Part shown: positions 26,809 through 35,874 of the stretch, piece by piece
Layout of the letters: every line of letters begins with the position of its first letter
How positions within the stretch are numbered: the stretch's first letter is position 1
Source of the DNA: Burkholderiales bacterium
GTDB lineage: Bacteria; Pseudomonadota; Gammaproteobacteria; Burkholderiales; Burkholderiaceae_C
DNA length: 64,000 nucleotides
Reading direction: 5' to 3'
Assembly: GCA_016213205.1 (NCBI GenBank)
Contig: JACRAZ010000042.1
Location: forward strand, 1-64,000
The notes under the pieces: model-generated
The model's database searches: none
Seen by the model: the letters and a program-made list of their open reading frames with translations, nothing else
Told to the model about the DNA's origin: nothing
Position numbers and translations under genes: made by a program

Positions 26809-27999
26809 ATGAACGCTCACCCCGTGCTGGGGCAGGTGGCCCTGGGCTACTCGCCGATGATCGACCGGCACCGCGCCGTCACCGCCGTGCGCGTGACCGT
26901 CTTTCCCGCCCGCCAGGACGCCACGCCCAAGGCCGGTGAACTGCTGGCCGCGATCGCGGACACCTGGCCGGCCGACGCCGGCCGCGTCTCGCTGAACATC
27001 GTGGGCGAAAGCCTGCTGCACGACCTGCTGCAGACCGAGCTGCCGCTGAACATGATGGTCGAGGTGCCGGCCTTCATGGCGGCCGACATCGCGCACACCA
27101 CCGCCATCCAGACCCTGCACCAGCGCGGCAACACCCTGCTCATCAAGGGCCGGCCGCTCACGCCGCTGCCGCGCGAGGTGCTGCCGTGCTTTGCGTACTC
27201 CATCATCGACCTGTCCGACGAGCGGCGCGACGGCACGCCCGCACCCGGCGGCGTCTCGCGCACCATCCCGCACGTGCAGGGCGAGGTGCGCACGCTGGTG
27301 CAGATGAAGGAGGCCTTCGACCGCGGCGCCATCGCCGTGCTGGGCTGGCCGATCGAGGACACCATCACCAGCAGCGGCAAGGCCTCGGCGCAGCCGGACC
27401 TGCAGGCCATCGTCGAACTGATCAACCGGGTCGACCGCCAGGAACCGGTGGAGCGGCTCGAAGCGGTGATGAAGAACGACCCGACGATGGCGTTCAAGCT
27501 GATGCGCTACATCAACTCGCCGGCCTTCGGCCTGTCGGTCGAGATCACCTCGTTCCGCCACGCCATCATGCTGCTGGGCTACCAGCGCCTGAAGCGCTGG
27601 CTCGCGCTGCTGCTGGCCTCGGCCAGCCGCGACGTGAACATGAAGCCGGTGATCTACGCCGCCGTGCGGCGCGGCCTGCTGATGGAAGAACTGGTGCGCG
27701 ACCAGGGCGACCCCGAACTGCGTGGCGAGGTCTTCATCTGCGGCGTGTTCTCACTGCTCGACCGCATGATGCGCCAGCCCTTCGACGACCTGCTGCGCAC
27801 GATTCCCGTGCCCGAGAAGGTGCGCGCCGCGCTGGCCGACGACAGCGGGCCGTACTACCCGTACCTGGAGATGGTGCGGGCGATCGAATCGGCCTCGATC
27901 TACGACATCCGCACCGCGGCCGACACCATGCTGATGGCCGTGGCCGAGGTCAACCGCGCGGTGCTGCGCGCCCTGGCCGCCGCGCGCCAGCTGGACTGA
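26809..27999 (+). CDS. HDOD-domain protein with degenerate EAL domain
   Basis: A cytoplasmic signalling protein of the EAL-HDOD (CdgJ/YuxH-like) class, members of which affect motility. The 396-residue product has an N-terminal EAL-like region (about residues 10-190) lacking a recognisable E-A-L triad. The HDOD domain follows (about 195-390), with ELINRVDRQEPVERLEAVM, DPTMAFKLMRYINSPAFGL and IMLLGYQRLKRWLALLL. No metal-binding HD pair is expected in HDOD. It begins 40 nt after flgL on the same strand and is probably co-transcribed, suggesting a link between c-di-GMP-type signalling and flagella (inference). It is followed by a good terminator. Confidence 0.85.
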   Translation: MNAHPVLGQVALGYSPMIDRHRAVTAVRVTVFPARQDATPKAGELLAAIADTWPADAGRVSLNIVGESLLHDLLQTELPLNMMVEVPAFMAADIAHTTAIQTLHQRGNTLLIKGRPLTPLPREVLPCFAYSIIDLSDERRDGTPAPGGVSRTIPHVQGEVRTLVQMKEAFDRGAIAVLGWPIEDTITSSGKASAQPDLQAIVELINRVDRQEPVERLEAVMKNDPTMAFKLMRYINSPAFGLSVEITSFRHAIMLLGYQRLKRWLALLLASASRDVNMKPVIYAAVRRGLLMEELVRDQGDPELRGEVFICGVFSLLDRMMRQPFDDLLRTIPVPEKVRAALADDSGPYYPYLEMVRAIESASIYDIRTAADTMLMAVAEVNRAVLRALAAARQLD

Positions 28000-28024
28000 T
28001 CCGCGGCAACGCGCCGTGTCCGGG

Positions 28025-28047
28025 AACGCCACCTGCGGGTGGCGTTT
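28025..28047. terminator. Bidirectional terminator between HDOD gene and CAP gene
   Basis: AACGCCACC (28025-28033), loop TGCG and GGTGGCGTT (28038-28046) form a perfect 9-bp stem with T-rich flanks on the plus strand and a matching A-rich arm. It abuts the stop codon of the convergent CAP gene and should end both transcripts. Confidence 0.85.
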
Positions 28048-28512
28048 TCACTGCGCCACGTCGCAGGCGAAGTAGGTGACGAACCCTTCCTGGTAGGCCA
28101 CGCCCACGTAACGCACACGCGGCTCCAGCAGGTTGCGGTGGTGGGTGGCCACGCCGCGCCAGCCCAGCAGCACCTGCTCGGGCACGCGGAAACCCTGCGC
28201 CACGTTTTCCACGCACAGCTCGCTGCCGGTGCGGTCCACCCGCTGCGCGAAGCCATCGTGGCTGGGCCGCCGGCGCGTGGCCATCGCGGCACTGTGTTCG
28301 GCGGCCAGCACCCCCAGCGCCGGTGCGGGCACCAGCGCCGGCAGGCCCTGCGTCAGGCGGTAGCCGTTGATGGCGGCGAGCACCCGTTCGGCATAGTCCG
28401 GTGCCCCCGTCGAGGGGCTGTGCTGGGCCATGGCGGCCGGGCCGGCCAGGCCGAGCGCGAGCCACAGGCCGCACAGCCGGCCGCGCAACAGGGGGCGGGG
28501 GGTCGAAGGCAT
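28048..28512 (-). CDS. Secreted CAP/SCP-domain protein
   Basis: A small exported protein of the CAP (SCP/PR-1, YkwD-like) superfamily. The 154-residue product has a signal peptide (Leu/Gly-rich, ending AAMAQ near residue 30) followed by the CAP fold. It includes AINGYRLTQGLPALVPAPAL, the histidine of AEHSAAMATRRRPSHDGF, ENVAQGF and WRGVATHHRNLL. Two cysteines (ELCVENV and FACDVAQ) may pair. The function of bacterial CAP proteins is largely unknown. It is a single gene, convergent with the HDOD gene. Confidence 0.85.
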   Translation of the reverse strand: MPSTPRPLLRGRLCGLWLALGLAGPAAMAQHSPSTGAPDYAERVLAAINGYRLTQGLPALVPAPALGVLAAEHSAAMATRRRPSHDGFAQRVDRTGSELCVENVAQGFRVPEQVLLGWRGVATHHRNLLEPRVRYVGVAYQEGFVTYFACDVAQ

Positions 28513-28665
28513 CGGCCCAGTGTCCCCGCAGCCGCCCCGGCGTGGGGTGGCACTTGTTCACGCCGGCCCGTGGCGCGTCGAAAAACCTCAATTTCGGCGT
28601 TGCCCGGCCGATGCCCAGGAAGAGCGGGCAGTGGTGCCCGCCGTCTGTGACTGCACACCCGCTCC

Positions 28666-29697
28666 ATGCTCCTGTACTCCGAAGGGCGCCGCCACCGGTG
28701 CCCCGCCTGTGGCGATGCGCTGCTCCGCATCCCGCGCACGGCCGACGACCGTTCGGCACCGGGCGCGGCGGCGCTGGCGCGCTACCGCTGCGCCGGCGGG
28801 GCCTGCACCTGGCAAGGCCTGCTGCCGCAGCAGGGCCGGCGACGTTCGCGCATGGGCTGGGTGCACACCGTGCCCTGGCCGAGCCGGCGCGAGACGCTGC
28901 GCGCCGCCTGGCCGGTGGCGCTGGCGCTGGCCGGGGTGGCCAGCGCGGCCATCGTGTCCTCGGTGTGGCCGCTGGAACGGGCCACCCGGCCGATGCGCGC
29001 CGAGGCGCCGTTGCCGCCCGGTGGCCACCACGAAGGCGTGGCGATCGCCACCGCCCACCCGCTGCTGCAGGCGAGCGATGATGCGCCGCCCGCCATCGAA
29101 CGCCTGGCCTTGCGCCAGGGCTGCGCCTGGGGCAAGCCGGGCACCAACCCCTACCGCGGCACGGTGGACCAGGCCCTGGTCACCGCCAAGCTGCCACCCG
29201 AGGTGGTGCAGCGCATCGCCGAGAAGGTGGGCCGCGGCCAGCTGGACGACCGGCTCGAGATCAGCAACAACGGCATCCGCACCGAGCGCGACGAACGGGT
29301 GTTCGACCCCCGCAACGTGGCGCTGACCTACGGTCACACGATGTGTGTCAATGCCCGCGTGAACTTCAAGCAAGGCCACGTGGAGCGCGCCAGCCTCTAC
29401 GAAGCGGCCGACAAGCAGGGCAACCTGTACTCGGTGATGGTGCCCGATGTGTGTGGCAATGTCTCGGTGCTGGGCGCGCGCCTGGAGCGCAACCGCAAGC
29501 GCGTGCCGCTGCCGGTGCTGGCGCTCACCGCGCACGGCGGCCCCTTGTTGATGACGCTGGGCGCCGAGGGCGAGGACCCCACCGGCCGTGCGCTGCCCGA
29601 GCCGGGCACGCTGGCACTGGTGCTGGGCGTGTTGGCGGCCTGGGTCGGGCTGGGCCGTTGGCGGCAACGCCGGCGCGCGGCCGCGGCACGGCACTGA
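28666..29697 (+). CDS. PEP-CTERM protein with N-terminal zinc ribbon and transmembrane segment
   Basis: The 343-residue product starts with a zinc-ribbon-like region (CPAC near residue 12, then CAGGAC near residues 42-47). A membrane segment follows at about residues 82-102, then a periplasmic region containing NPYRGTVDQALVTAKLPPEV and CGNVSVL. The C-terminus is a PEP-CTERM sorting tag: PEPGTL, a hydrophobic helix and an Arg-rich end. The middle resembles the MHFG family of PEP-CTERM proteins (from memory, not searched). A cytoplasmic-looking metal-binding head in place of a cleavable signal peptide is odd for a PEP-CTERM protein. No exosortase gene is in the window. Function unknown. Confidence 0.75.
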   Translation: MLLYSEGRRHRCPACGDALLRIPRTADDRSAPGAAALARYRCAGGACTWQGLLPQQGRRRSRMGWVHTVPWPSRRETLRAAWPVALALAGVASAAIVSSVWPLERATRPMRAEAPLPPGGHHEGVAIATAHPLLQASDDAPPAIERLALRQGCAWGKPGTNPYRGTVDQALVTAKLPPEVVQRIAEKVGRGQLDDRLEISNNGIRTERDERVFDPRNVALTYGHTMCVNARVNFKQGHVERASLYEAADKQGNLYSVMVPDVCGNVSVLGARLERNRKRVPLPVLALTAHGGPLLMTLGAEGEDPTGRALPEPGTLALVLGVLAAWVGLGRWRQRRRAAAARH

Positions 29698-29829
29698 CAC
29701 GCCGGCCGGCGGCGGGCGCGGGCGGGCCGATACGCCCCGCACCGGTGCCCTGACCAGCGGCCTTCGATTGGGGGCGGACGGTACGATCCCGACACACCTG
29801 CTGCACAGGGCGGCCACTACACTGGCCGG

Positions 29830-32800
29830 ATGTCCGTGCTGTCCAGGTCACAAGCCCTGCCCTCGAACGCGCAGCTGAGCGCGTTGCTGGACGCGCTGGA
29901 CGAGCCGGTGCTGCTGTTCGACGGCCGCCGCCGCGTGAGCTACTGCAACCCCGCGGCCATGCGCCTGCTGGGCTGCGAACCCGGCCAGGACGCGCAGGCC
30001 GCGCTGGCGCAGGTGGCCGAGCCCGAGCGCGGCAGCCTGGTGGCGGCGCTGTCCGCGGTGGCGGGCGAGGGCCGCTGGCAGGCCCGCCTGTCCGACGGGC
30101 AGGCACTGCCTTGCGTGATGTCGGTGGTGAGCGGCGGCGCGCGCATGCTGCGCGTGCGTGGCGCACCGGCCGCGGCGTCGTCGGGCGCCACCGAGGCCCG
30201 GTTGCCACCCGCGGCCACCAGCGAGGTGGTGCGGCTGCTGTGGGATTCGCCGCAGCCGATGACGGTGCAGAACACCGAGTTCCAGATCGTCGCGGCCAAC
30301 CGCGCCTTCTGCGAGACCACCGGCCGCCAGCCGGCACAGCTGCTCGGGCGCGACCCGGTGGAGTTCATGCCCGACGTCGACCGCGCGGCACTGGCCGAGT
30401 CACGCCGCCAGCTGCTGGCCACGCTGCACGAAGGCCGCCAGCCGCAGCTGCGTGTGGAGCGCTGCCTGGCCGACGCACAGGGCCGCCGGCGCTGGTTCAG
30501 CTTTGCGCCGCGCTGGGTCAGCGCCGACGACGGCGAACCGCTGCTGCTGGCCATCCTGCACGACATCACGCTGGAGCACCAGGCGCGTGAGCACGCCGAA
30601 CGGTCGGTGCACGAGCTGGAGCACTGGTTCGACCTCAGCCCGATCGGCATGCTGGTGTACGACCCCACCGGCCTGATCGTGCGCAGCAATGCCGCCTTCG
30701 AATCGCTGGTGGGCCGCACGCCGGTGATGCTGCGCGACGCGCCGGCCGATCTGTGCCAGCTGCTGGCCTGGGAAGGCGACCGCCCGCACCCCGCGCTGCG
30801 CGCCGACGCGCCCGCGCTCGAGGTGCGGGGTGGCCTGGCGCTGCCCGATGGCCGGCGCCTGCGCCTGCGCGCACGGCTGCGCGCCTTCCGCACCGACACC
30901 GGCCAGGTGCGCGTGATGGCGGTGGTGGAAGACCGCAGCCTGGAAGACGAGCGCGACCTGGCCCAGCTGGAAATCGGGGCGCTGATGGACACCGCCGGCG
31001 TCGGCGTGGCCACCTACGAGGTCTCGCGCGGCTGGATCAGCAGCGCGCCGCGGCCGTCCGCCGGCCGCGTCAGCCGGCCGGGCGGCGCGGCGGCGGAGCC
31101 GGCGCCGCCCGAGGGCCGCGGTGGCGGTGGCCCCCCGCCCACGGCGCCCGGGGGCCTGGCCGCCGGCCGGCAGTCCATCGGCCGCGAGCCGGTCGACCCG
31201 GCCTCGACCGAGGAATTCGAGCGCCTGCAACGTGCATTGCGCGAGGGCCAGCGGGCCCAGGTGCGTTATGCGGTGCACCTGCCCGACCTGGGCCAGCGCT
31301 GGCTGCTCACGCGCGTGGAGCCGGGTGAACTCACCGGCGGCCGGTTGGCACTGTCGGTCGTCACGCTCGACATCACCGAGCAGGAAGAGGCCCACCGCCG
31401 CAGCGAGCAGTTGCTGCGCGAGCTGTCCACCATCCTCGACGGCACCACCGCCGGCATCGCCTACCTGCGTGGCGAGCGCCTGGTGCGCTGCAACCGGCGT
31501 TTCGAGGGGATGCTCGAGCGGCCCGAGGGCCGCAGCGCCGGCGCCTCGATCGACGAGGTGTTTGCCGACCAGCCCGCGGTGCAGGCCCTGCTGCGCCAGG
31601 CCCTGGCCGAGGACGGCCGCTACGAGATCGAGTTCGCGCAGGGGCCGGCCTGGTTCGCGCTGTCGGTCTCGCGCGCGCTGGCGGCCGGCGGCGAGGCCGA
31701 GGCGGTGGCGGTGCTCACCGACATCTCGCGCCTGAAGGCGCAGCAAGCCGAGCTGGAAGCGCTGGCGCGCGAGCGCGAGCTGATGTTCAGCCTGTCCGAC
31801 GTTGGCATCGCCTACGTGCGCGGCGGCCGCATCGAGCGCGCCAACGACGCGATGGCGCGCCTGACCGGCTACACCGTGGAGGCGCTCAAGCAACTGCCGC
31901 TGTACCGCCTGTTCGAGAGCGAGGACGTGTTCGAAAGCCTCAAGGCCCAGCAGGAGGGCGATCTGCAGCAGGCCGGCCTGTGGCGCGGCGAGCGCCGCAT
32001 GCGCCGCCGCGACGGCCGCCTGGCCTGGGTGCAGGTGAGCAAGCGCAGCGTGTCCGAATCCGCCCCCGAGGCCGGGCTGATCTGCTCCTATGTGGACATC
32101 GACGAGCGCCGCCGTGCCCGCGAGGCGGTGCAACTGCAGGCCGAACGCACGCGCGCCATCCTCGATTCGGTGCTGGTGGGCATCGTCACCGTGGGGGACA
32201 CCGGCATCGAGTGGATGAACCGCTCGGCACGCCGCATGTTCGGTGGCGAGCTGGCCGATTTCGTCGGCGAGCCGATCTCCATCGTGGCCACTGCCGAGCC
32301 CGATCACCCGCTGCGGGCCACGCACTACCTGCAGTCGCTGGAAGAGGGCCAGGCCGAAACCTTCGAGTGCCGGCTGCGCGGGCGCGACGGGCGCGAGTTC
32401 TGGGTGGTGGGCAACGCGGTGGTCACCGGGCGCGAATCCACCGGCAGCCAGATCACCTTCGCGCTGCTGGACATCGAGCGCCGGCGCCAGGCCGAGGTGA
32501 GCATCGCGCAGGCCCAGGCCTCGCTGCAGCGCATCATCGAGACCGCGCCGCTGGCCATCGCGCTGTTCGATGCCACCAGCGGTCGCGTGTTACGCCTGAA
32601 CCACATGGCCGCGATGTTCTTCGGCCAGCCCGAGGAGGCCGTGCTCGGCCGCCCGCCCGAGGATTGGTTCGGCTGCGCCGAGGCGCAGGCCCTGCGCGCC
32701 GACCTGGAGCAGGCCCAGGCCCAGACCGAGGTGCTGCGCCGCGAGCTGCCACGCACCGACGGCGGCGGCGAACGCCGGGTGTGGGACGTGCGCATCGTGG

Positions 32801-33510
32801 CGCTCGACGCCAGCCCCGAGCCGCAGCTGCTGCTGGTGGCCAGCGACGTGACCGAGCAGCGCGCGGCCGAGCAGGCGCGCTTCGACGCCGCGGTGTCGCA
32901 GCGCGAGATGCTGGTCAAGGAAGTGCACCACCGCATCAAGAACAACCTGCAGGGCGTGGCCGGCCTGCTGCAGCAGACCGCCGCGCGCCGGCCCGAGGTG
33001 GCCACCCTCATCAGCGAGGCGGTGGGCCAGGTGCAGGCCATCGCCCAGGTGCACGGGCTGCAGGTGGGGGTGTCGGGGCCGCTGCGCATCAAGCCGCTGC
33101 TCGAGGCCATCACCGCCTCGGTGCAACGCACCTTCGGCCGCCCGATCAGCGTGCAGACCGAAGGCCTGCCGCCGCACCGCTATGCGCTGCCGGAGGCCGA
33201 ATCGATCCCGATCGCGCTCACCACCAACGAGCTGCTCACCAACGCCATCAAGCACGGCAGCCCCGGCGGCACGGTGCGCTGCGTGCTGCGTTGCGACGAG
33301 GCCAGCGTGGCCATCACGGTGGCCAACGCGGGCACGCTGCGCGCGGGGTTCAGCCTGGCCCAGGTGCCGCCGGGTGTCTCCGGCCTGGGCCTGGTGCGTG
33401 CCTTGCTTCCGCGCCGTACCGCCACGCTCTCGCTGCTGCAGGTGGGCGAGGAGGTGCAGGCCACCGTGGTGCTGGTGGCACCGAGCATTTCGCTGCTCGA
33501 GCCGCTGTAG
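29830..33510 (+). CDS. Eight-PAS HisKA_2-type sensor kinase
   Basis: A soluble sensor kinase of 1,226 residues. By my reading it has about eight PAS-like modules (starts near residues 15, 135, 255, 380, 525, 645, 770 and 890), several with NRAF, NAAF or NRRF type cores. A HisKA_2 dimerisation domain carries the phosphorylation motif KEVHHRIKNNLQGV near residue 1030, and a HATPase domain has TNELLTNAIKHG. There are no membrane segments, so signals are cytosolic. The fourth PAS carries a Gly/Pro/Ala-rich insertion (about residues 405-445) encoded by a GC-rich palindromic stretch. HisKA_2 kinases are commonly paired with ANTAR regulators, and an ANTAR regulator follows 46 nt downstream. Confidence 0.9.
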   Translation: MSVLSRSQALPSNAQLSALLDALDEPVLLFDGRRRVSYCNPAAMRLLGCEPGQDAQAALAQVAEPERGSLVAALSAVAGEGRWQARLSDGQALPCVMSVVSGGARMLRVRGAPAAASSGATEARLPPAATSEVVRLLWDSPQPMTVQNTEFQIVAANRAFCETTGRQPAQLLGRDPVEFMPDVDRAALAESRRQLLATLHEGRQPQLRVERCLADAQGRRRWFSFAPRWVSADDGEPLLLAILHDITLEHQAREHAERSVHELEHWFDLSPIGMLVYDPTGLIVRSNAAFESLVGRTPVMLRDAPADLCQLLAWEGDRPHPALRADAPALEVRGGLALPDGRRLRLRARLRAFRTDTGQVRVMAVVEDRSLEDERDLAQLEIGALMDTAGVGVATYEVSRGWISSAPRPSAGRVSRPGGAAAEPAPPEGRGGGGPPPTAPGGLAAGRQSIGREPVDPASTEEFERLQRALREGQRAQVRYAVHLPDLGQRWLLTRVEPGELTGGRLALSVVTLDITEQEEAHRRSEQLLRELSTILDGTTAGIAYLRGERLVRCNRRFEGMLERPEGRSAGASIDEVFADQPAVQALLRQALAEDGRYEIEFAQGPAWFALSVSRALAAGGEAEAVAVLTDISRLKAQQAELEALARERELMFSLSDVGIAYVRGGRIERANDAMARLTGYTVEALKQLPLYRLFESEDVFESLKAQQEGDLQQAGLWRGERRMRRRDGRLAWVQVSKRSVSESAPEAGLICSYVDIDERRRAREAVQLQAERTRAILDSVLVGIVTVGDTGIEWMNRSARRMFGGELADFVGEPISIVATAEPDHPLRATHYLQSLEEGQAETFECRLRGRDGREFWVVGNAVVTGRESTGSQITFALLDIERRRQAEVSIAQAQASLQRIIETAPLAIALFDATSGRVLRLNHMAAMFFGQPEEAVLGRPPEDWFGCAEAQALRADLEQAQAQTEVLRRELPRTDGGGERRVWDVRIVALDASPEPQLLLVASDVTEQRAAEQARFDAAVSQREMLVKEVHHRIKNNLQGVAGLLQQTAARRPEVATLISEAVGQVQAIAQVHGLQVGVSGPLRIKPLLEAITASVQRTFGRPISVQTEGLPPHRYALPEAESIPIALTTNELLTNAIKHGSPGGTVRCVLRCDEASVAITVANAGTLRAGFSLAQVPPGVSGLGLVRALLPRRTATLSLLQVGEEVQATVVLVAPSISLLEPL
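31048..31165 (+). repeat. GC-rich palindromic insertion within PAS 4 of the eight-PAS kinase
   Basis: This ~118-bp stretch is almost pure G+C with nested inverted repeats such as gccgccggcc and ggcgccgcc. It encodes a Pro/Gly/Ala run unlike PAS sequence. It shares the exact 12-mer CGGCGGAGCCGG (31091-31102) with the intergenic element at 42314-42391 (12-mer at 42368-42379). It is in frame, so the kinase is not broken. Confidence 0.55.
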
Positions 33511-33556
33511 GCCCATGGGCGACAATGACCGCGCTTTTGCAGACAGGACCCTCCCG

Positions 33557-34168
33557 ATGGCCGACAAGGGCAAGATTCTGGTGGTCGACGACGACCGGCT
33601 GGTGCTGGCCACCGTCACCCACGGCCTGGCACAGGCCGGCTACGAGGTGATCGACGCCGACAACGGCGACGACGCCATCCTGCTGGCGCGCCAGCACAAG
33701 CCCGACCTCGCGCTGCTGGACATCCGCATGGAGGGCAAGAGCGGCTTCGACGTCGCGGCCTACCTGCGCGAGTACCTGCACACCCCGTTCATGTTCCTGT
33801 CCGCCTTTGCCGACGAGGAAACCGTGCGCCAGGTGCGGGCGTTGGGGGCGGTGGCGTACCTGGTCAAGCCGCTGGACATCGGGCAGATCGTGCCCACCGT
33901 GGAAGCCGCATTCGCCAACCTGCCCTCGCGCGCGGCCGACCGGCCACTGCCGCGCCCGGTGGTGGCCGTGAACGATCCGGTGGCCGCTGCCGTGCCCGAC
34001 AGCGTGCCCATGGCCGTGGGCGTGCTGATGCACCGCTACTCGCTGCAGCGCGGCCAGGCGCTCGAACGGCTGCAGAAGCTGGCCGCCGACGAGGGCCGCC
34101 CGCTGGCCGAACAGGCCGAGCGGCTGATCCAGGCCGTGGAGCTGCTGGCACGGCCAGGACAGGCCTGA
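33557..34168 (+). CDS. Response regulator with ANTAR RNA-binding output
   Basis: The 203-residue product has an N-terminal receiver domain (ILVVDDDRLVLATV, phospho-Asp in LALLDIRMEG, conserved Lys in YLVKPLD). After a Pro-rich linker, a three-helix C-terminal domain of ANTAR type follows (MAVGVLMHRYSLQRGQALER, LQKLAADEGRPLAEQAERLI). ANTAR regulators bind paired hairpins in nascent RNA and prevent termination. Its kinase partner is surely the upstream HisKA_2 protein. The stop overlaps the start of the MscS gene by one base (TGATG). The RNA target is not known. Confidence 0.9.
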   Translation: MADKGKILVVDDDRLVLATVTHGLAQAGYEVIDADNGDDAILLARQHKPDLALLDIRMEGKSGFDVAAYLREYLHTPFMFLSAFADEETVRQVRALGAVAYLVKPLDIGQIVPTVEAAFANLPSRAADRPLPRPVVAVNDPVAAAVPDSVPMAVGVLMHRYSLQRGQALERLQKLAADEGRPLAEQAERLIQAVELLARPGQA

Positions 34169-35874
34169 TGCGCAGGCGCACGCCAACCCGGCAGTGGCCG
34201 TGGTGGCGGGTGCTGCTGTGCCTCGGGTGGTGCTGGGCCTTCGCGCCGGCGGCGGTGGCCCAGGCCGAAACGCCAGCGGAAGTGCCGGCGGTGGCCGCAT
34301 CGGCCGCGGCCGAGCCCGAGGCTGGCACGGTGCAACTGAACCAGCGCCGCATTGCGCAACTGCGGGCCAGCCTGCTGGGCGATTCGCCGGCCGAGCGTGC
34401 CGAGCTCGCGCGCATGGCCATCGCCGCGGCCGCCGCCGCGTCGGGGCCGGGCGTGGTGACCCACACCCGCACCGGCGACGCGGTGCGCTTCGAGGTCGAT
34501 GGCACGACCATGTTCTTCCTGGTGCCGGCCGATGTGGCTGGGCCGCGCCCCGGCCTGGGCTTCGAGGCAATGGTCGCCGATGTGCAGCGCCGGCTCCAGA
34601 TCGCGGTGCGCGAGGCCCGCGAGGCGCGGGAACCCCGGCGCATCGCGGCCGGGATTGCGATGTCGCTGCTGGCCACGGCGGTGGCGCTGGTTCTGCTGGC
34701 GGGGGGGGTACGCCTGCGCCGGCGCGCGGAGGCGGCCATCGGGGCGCGGGTGCAGCAATGGCAGGCCCGCAACCCCACGGTGCGGGCGCTTGCGCCGTAT
34801 TCGCTGCATGCCGGCGCGGCCGGCCGCTTCGGGCTGGGCCTGCTGGCCTGGGGCCTGGGCCTGCTGGTGGTGGACGCCTGGCTCGCCTTCGTGCTGCACC
34901 AGTTCCCCTACACCCGGCCCTGGGGCGAGCGCTCCAGCGCCTGGCTGCTGGAGGTGCTGCAGCAGTTTGCGCTGGCCATCGCCGCCGCGGTGCCGGGCCT
35001 GGTGACCGCGGCGCTGATCTTCGTGCTGGCGCGGCTGGTGGTGCGCGCCAACTCGGCGCTGCTGCGCCGCGTGCAGGCCGGCGAGCTGCACCTGGGCTGG
35101 CTGGATGCGGACACCGCCGAGCCCACGCGCCGGGTGGCCAACCTCGTGATCTGGCTGTTTGCGCTGGCCATGGCCTACCCCTACCTGCCCGGCGCCAACA
35201 GCGAGGCGTTCAAGGGCGTCACCGTGCTGGCCGGGCTGATGCTGTCGCTGGGGGCCTCGGGCGTGGTGGGGCAGGCGCTGGCCGGCCTGAGCCTCGCGTA
35301 TGCCCGCTCGTTGCGCGTGGGCGAGTACGTGCGCATCGGCGAGACCGAGGGCACCGTGGTCTCGGTGGGCCTGCTGGCCACCCGCATCCATACCGGCCTG
35401 GGCGAGGAGGTGAGCCTGCCCAGCGCGGTGGTGTTCGGGCAGCCGGTGCGCAACTTCTCGCGCCTGGTGCGCGATGGCCAGTTCATGCTGCACGTGGGTG
35501 TCACGATCGGCTACGCCACGCCCTGGCGCCAGGTGCACGCGCTGCTGCTGGAGGCCGCGCGCCGCACGCCCGGCGTGGCCAGCGATCCGGCGCCCTACGT
35601 GGTGCAGACGGCGCTGTCGGACTTCTATGTCGAGTACCGGCTCTGCGCCCAGAGCAACCGCCACGCGCCGCAGCGCCGCGCCGAGGCGCAGACCCAGCTG
35701 CACGCCAACATCCAGGATGTGTTCAACGAGAACGGCGTGCAGATCATGTCGCCGCACTACCGCTCCGACCCGGCCACCGTGCAGGTGGTGCCGCCAGGCC
35801 CCTGGTCGAGCGAGGCCGACACCCGGGCGGCGCCGGTGCTGCCGCCGGGCGGCCCGCTCAATCCTTCAGCGTGA
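34168..35874 (+). CDS. MscS-family mechanosensitive ion channel
   Basis: A membrane channel of the MscS superfamily that would release solutes under hypo-osmotic stress. The 568-residue product has a signal peptide (to about residue 32), a periplasmic region and several membrane helices between about residues 165 and 400. The pore-lining helix contains SLGASGVVGQALAGLSLAYA, and a beta domain with VGEYVRIGETEGTVVSVGLL follows. The tail is Pro-rich. It is translationally coupled to the ANTAR regulator (TGATG), unusual company for a channel. Its 3' end overlaps the convergent kinase gene by 17 nt. Confidence 0.9.
   Translation: MRRRTPTRQWPWWRVLLCLGWCWAFAPAAVAQAETPAEVPAVAASAAAEPEAGTVQLNQRRIAQLRASLLGDSPAERAELARMAIAAAAAASGPGVVTHTRTGDAVRFEVDGTTMFFLVPADVAGPRPGLGFEAMVADVQRRLQIAVREAREAREPRRIAAGIAMSLLATAVALVLLAGGVRLRRRAEAAIGARVQQWQARNPTVRALAPYSLHAGAAGRFGLGLLAWGLGLLVVDAWLAFVLHQFPYTRPWGERSSAWLLEVLQQFALAIAAAVPGLVTAALIFVLARLVVRANSALLRRVQAGELHLGWLDADTAEPTRRVANLVIWLFALAMAYPYLPGANSEAFKGVTVLAGLMLSLGASGVVGQALAGLSLAYARSLRVGEYVRIGETEGTVVSVGLLATRIHTGLGEEVSLPSAVVFGQPVRNFSRLVRDGQFMLHVGVTIGYATPWRQVHALLLEAARRTPGVASDPAPYVVQTALSDFYVEYRLCAQSNRHAPQRRAEAQTQLHANIQDVFNENGVQIMSPHYRSDPATVQVVPPGPWSSEADTRAAPVLPPGGPLNPSA

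Noticed and set aside
29726..29733. GCCGATAC as a sigma-28 -10 element before the eight-PAS kinase
   Set aside because: The bases 15 nt upstream are GC only, so no -35 element exists.
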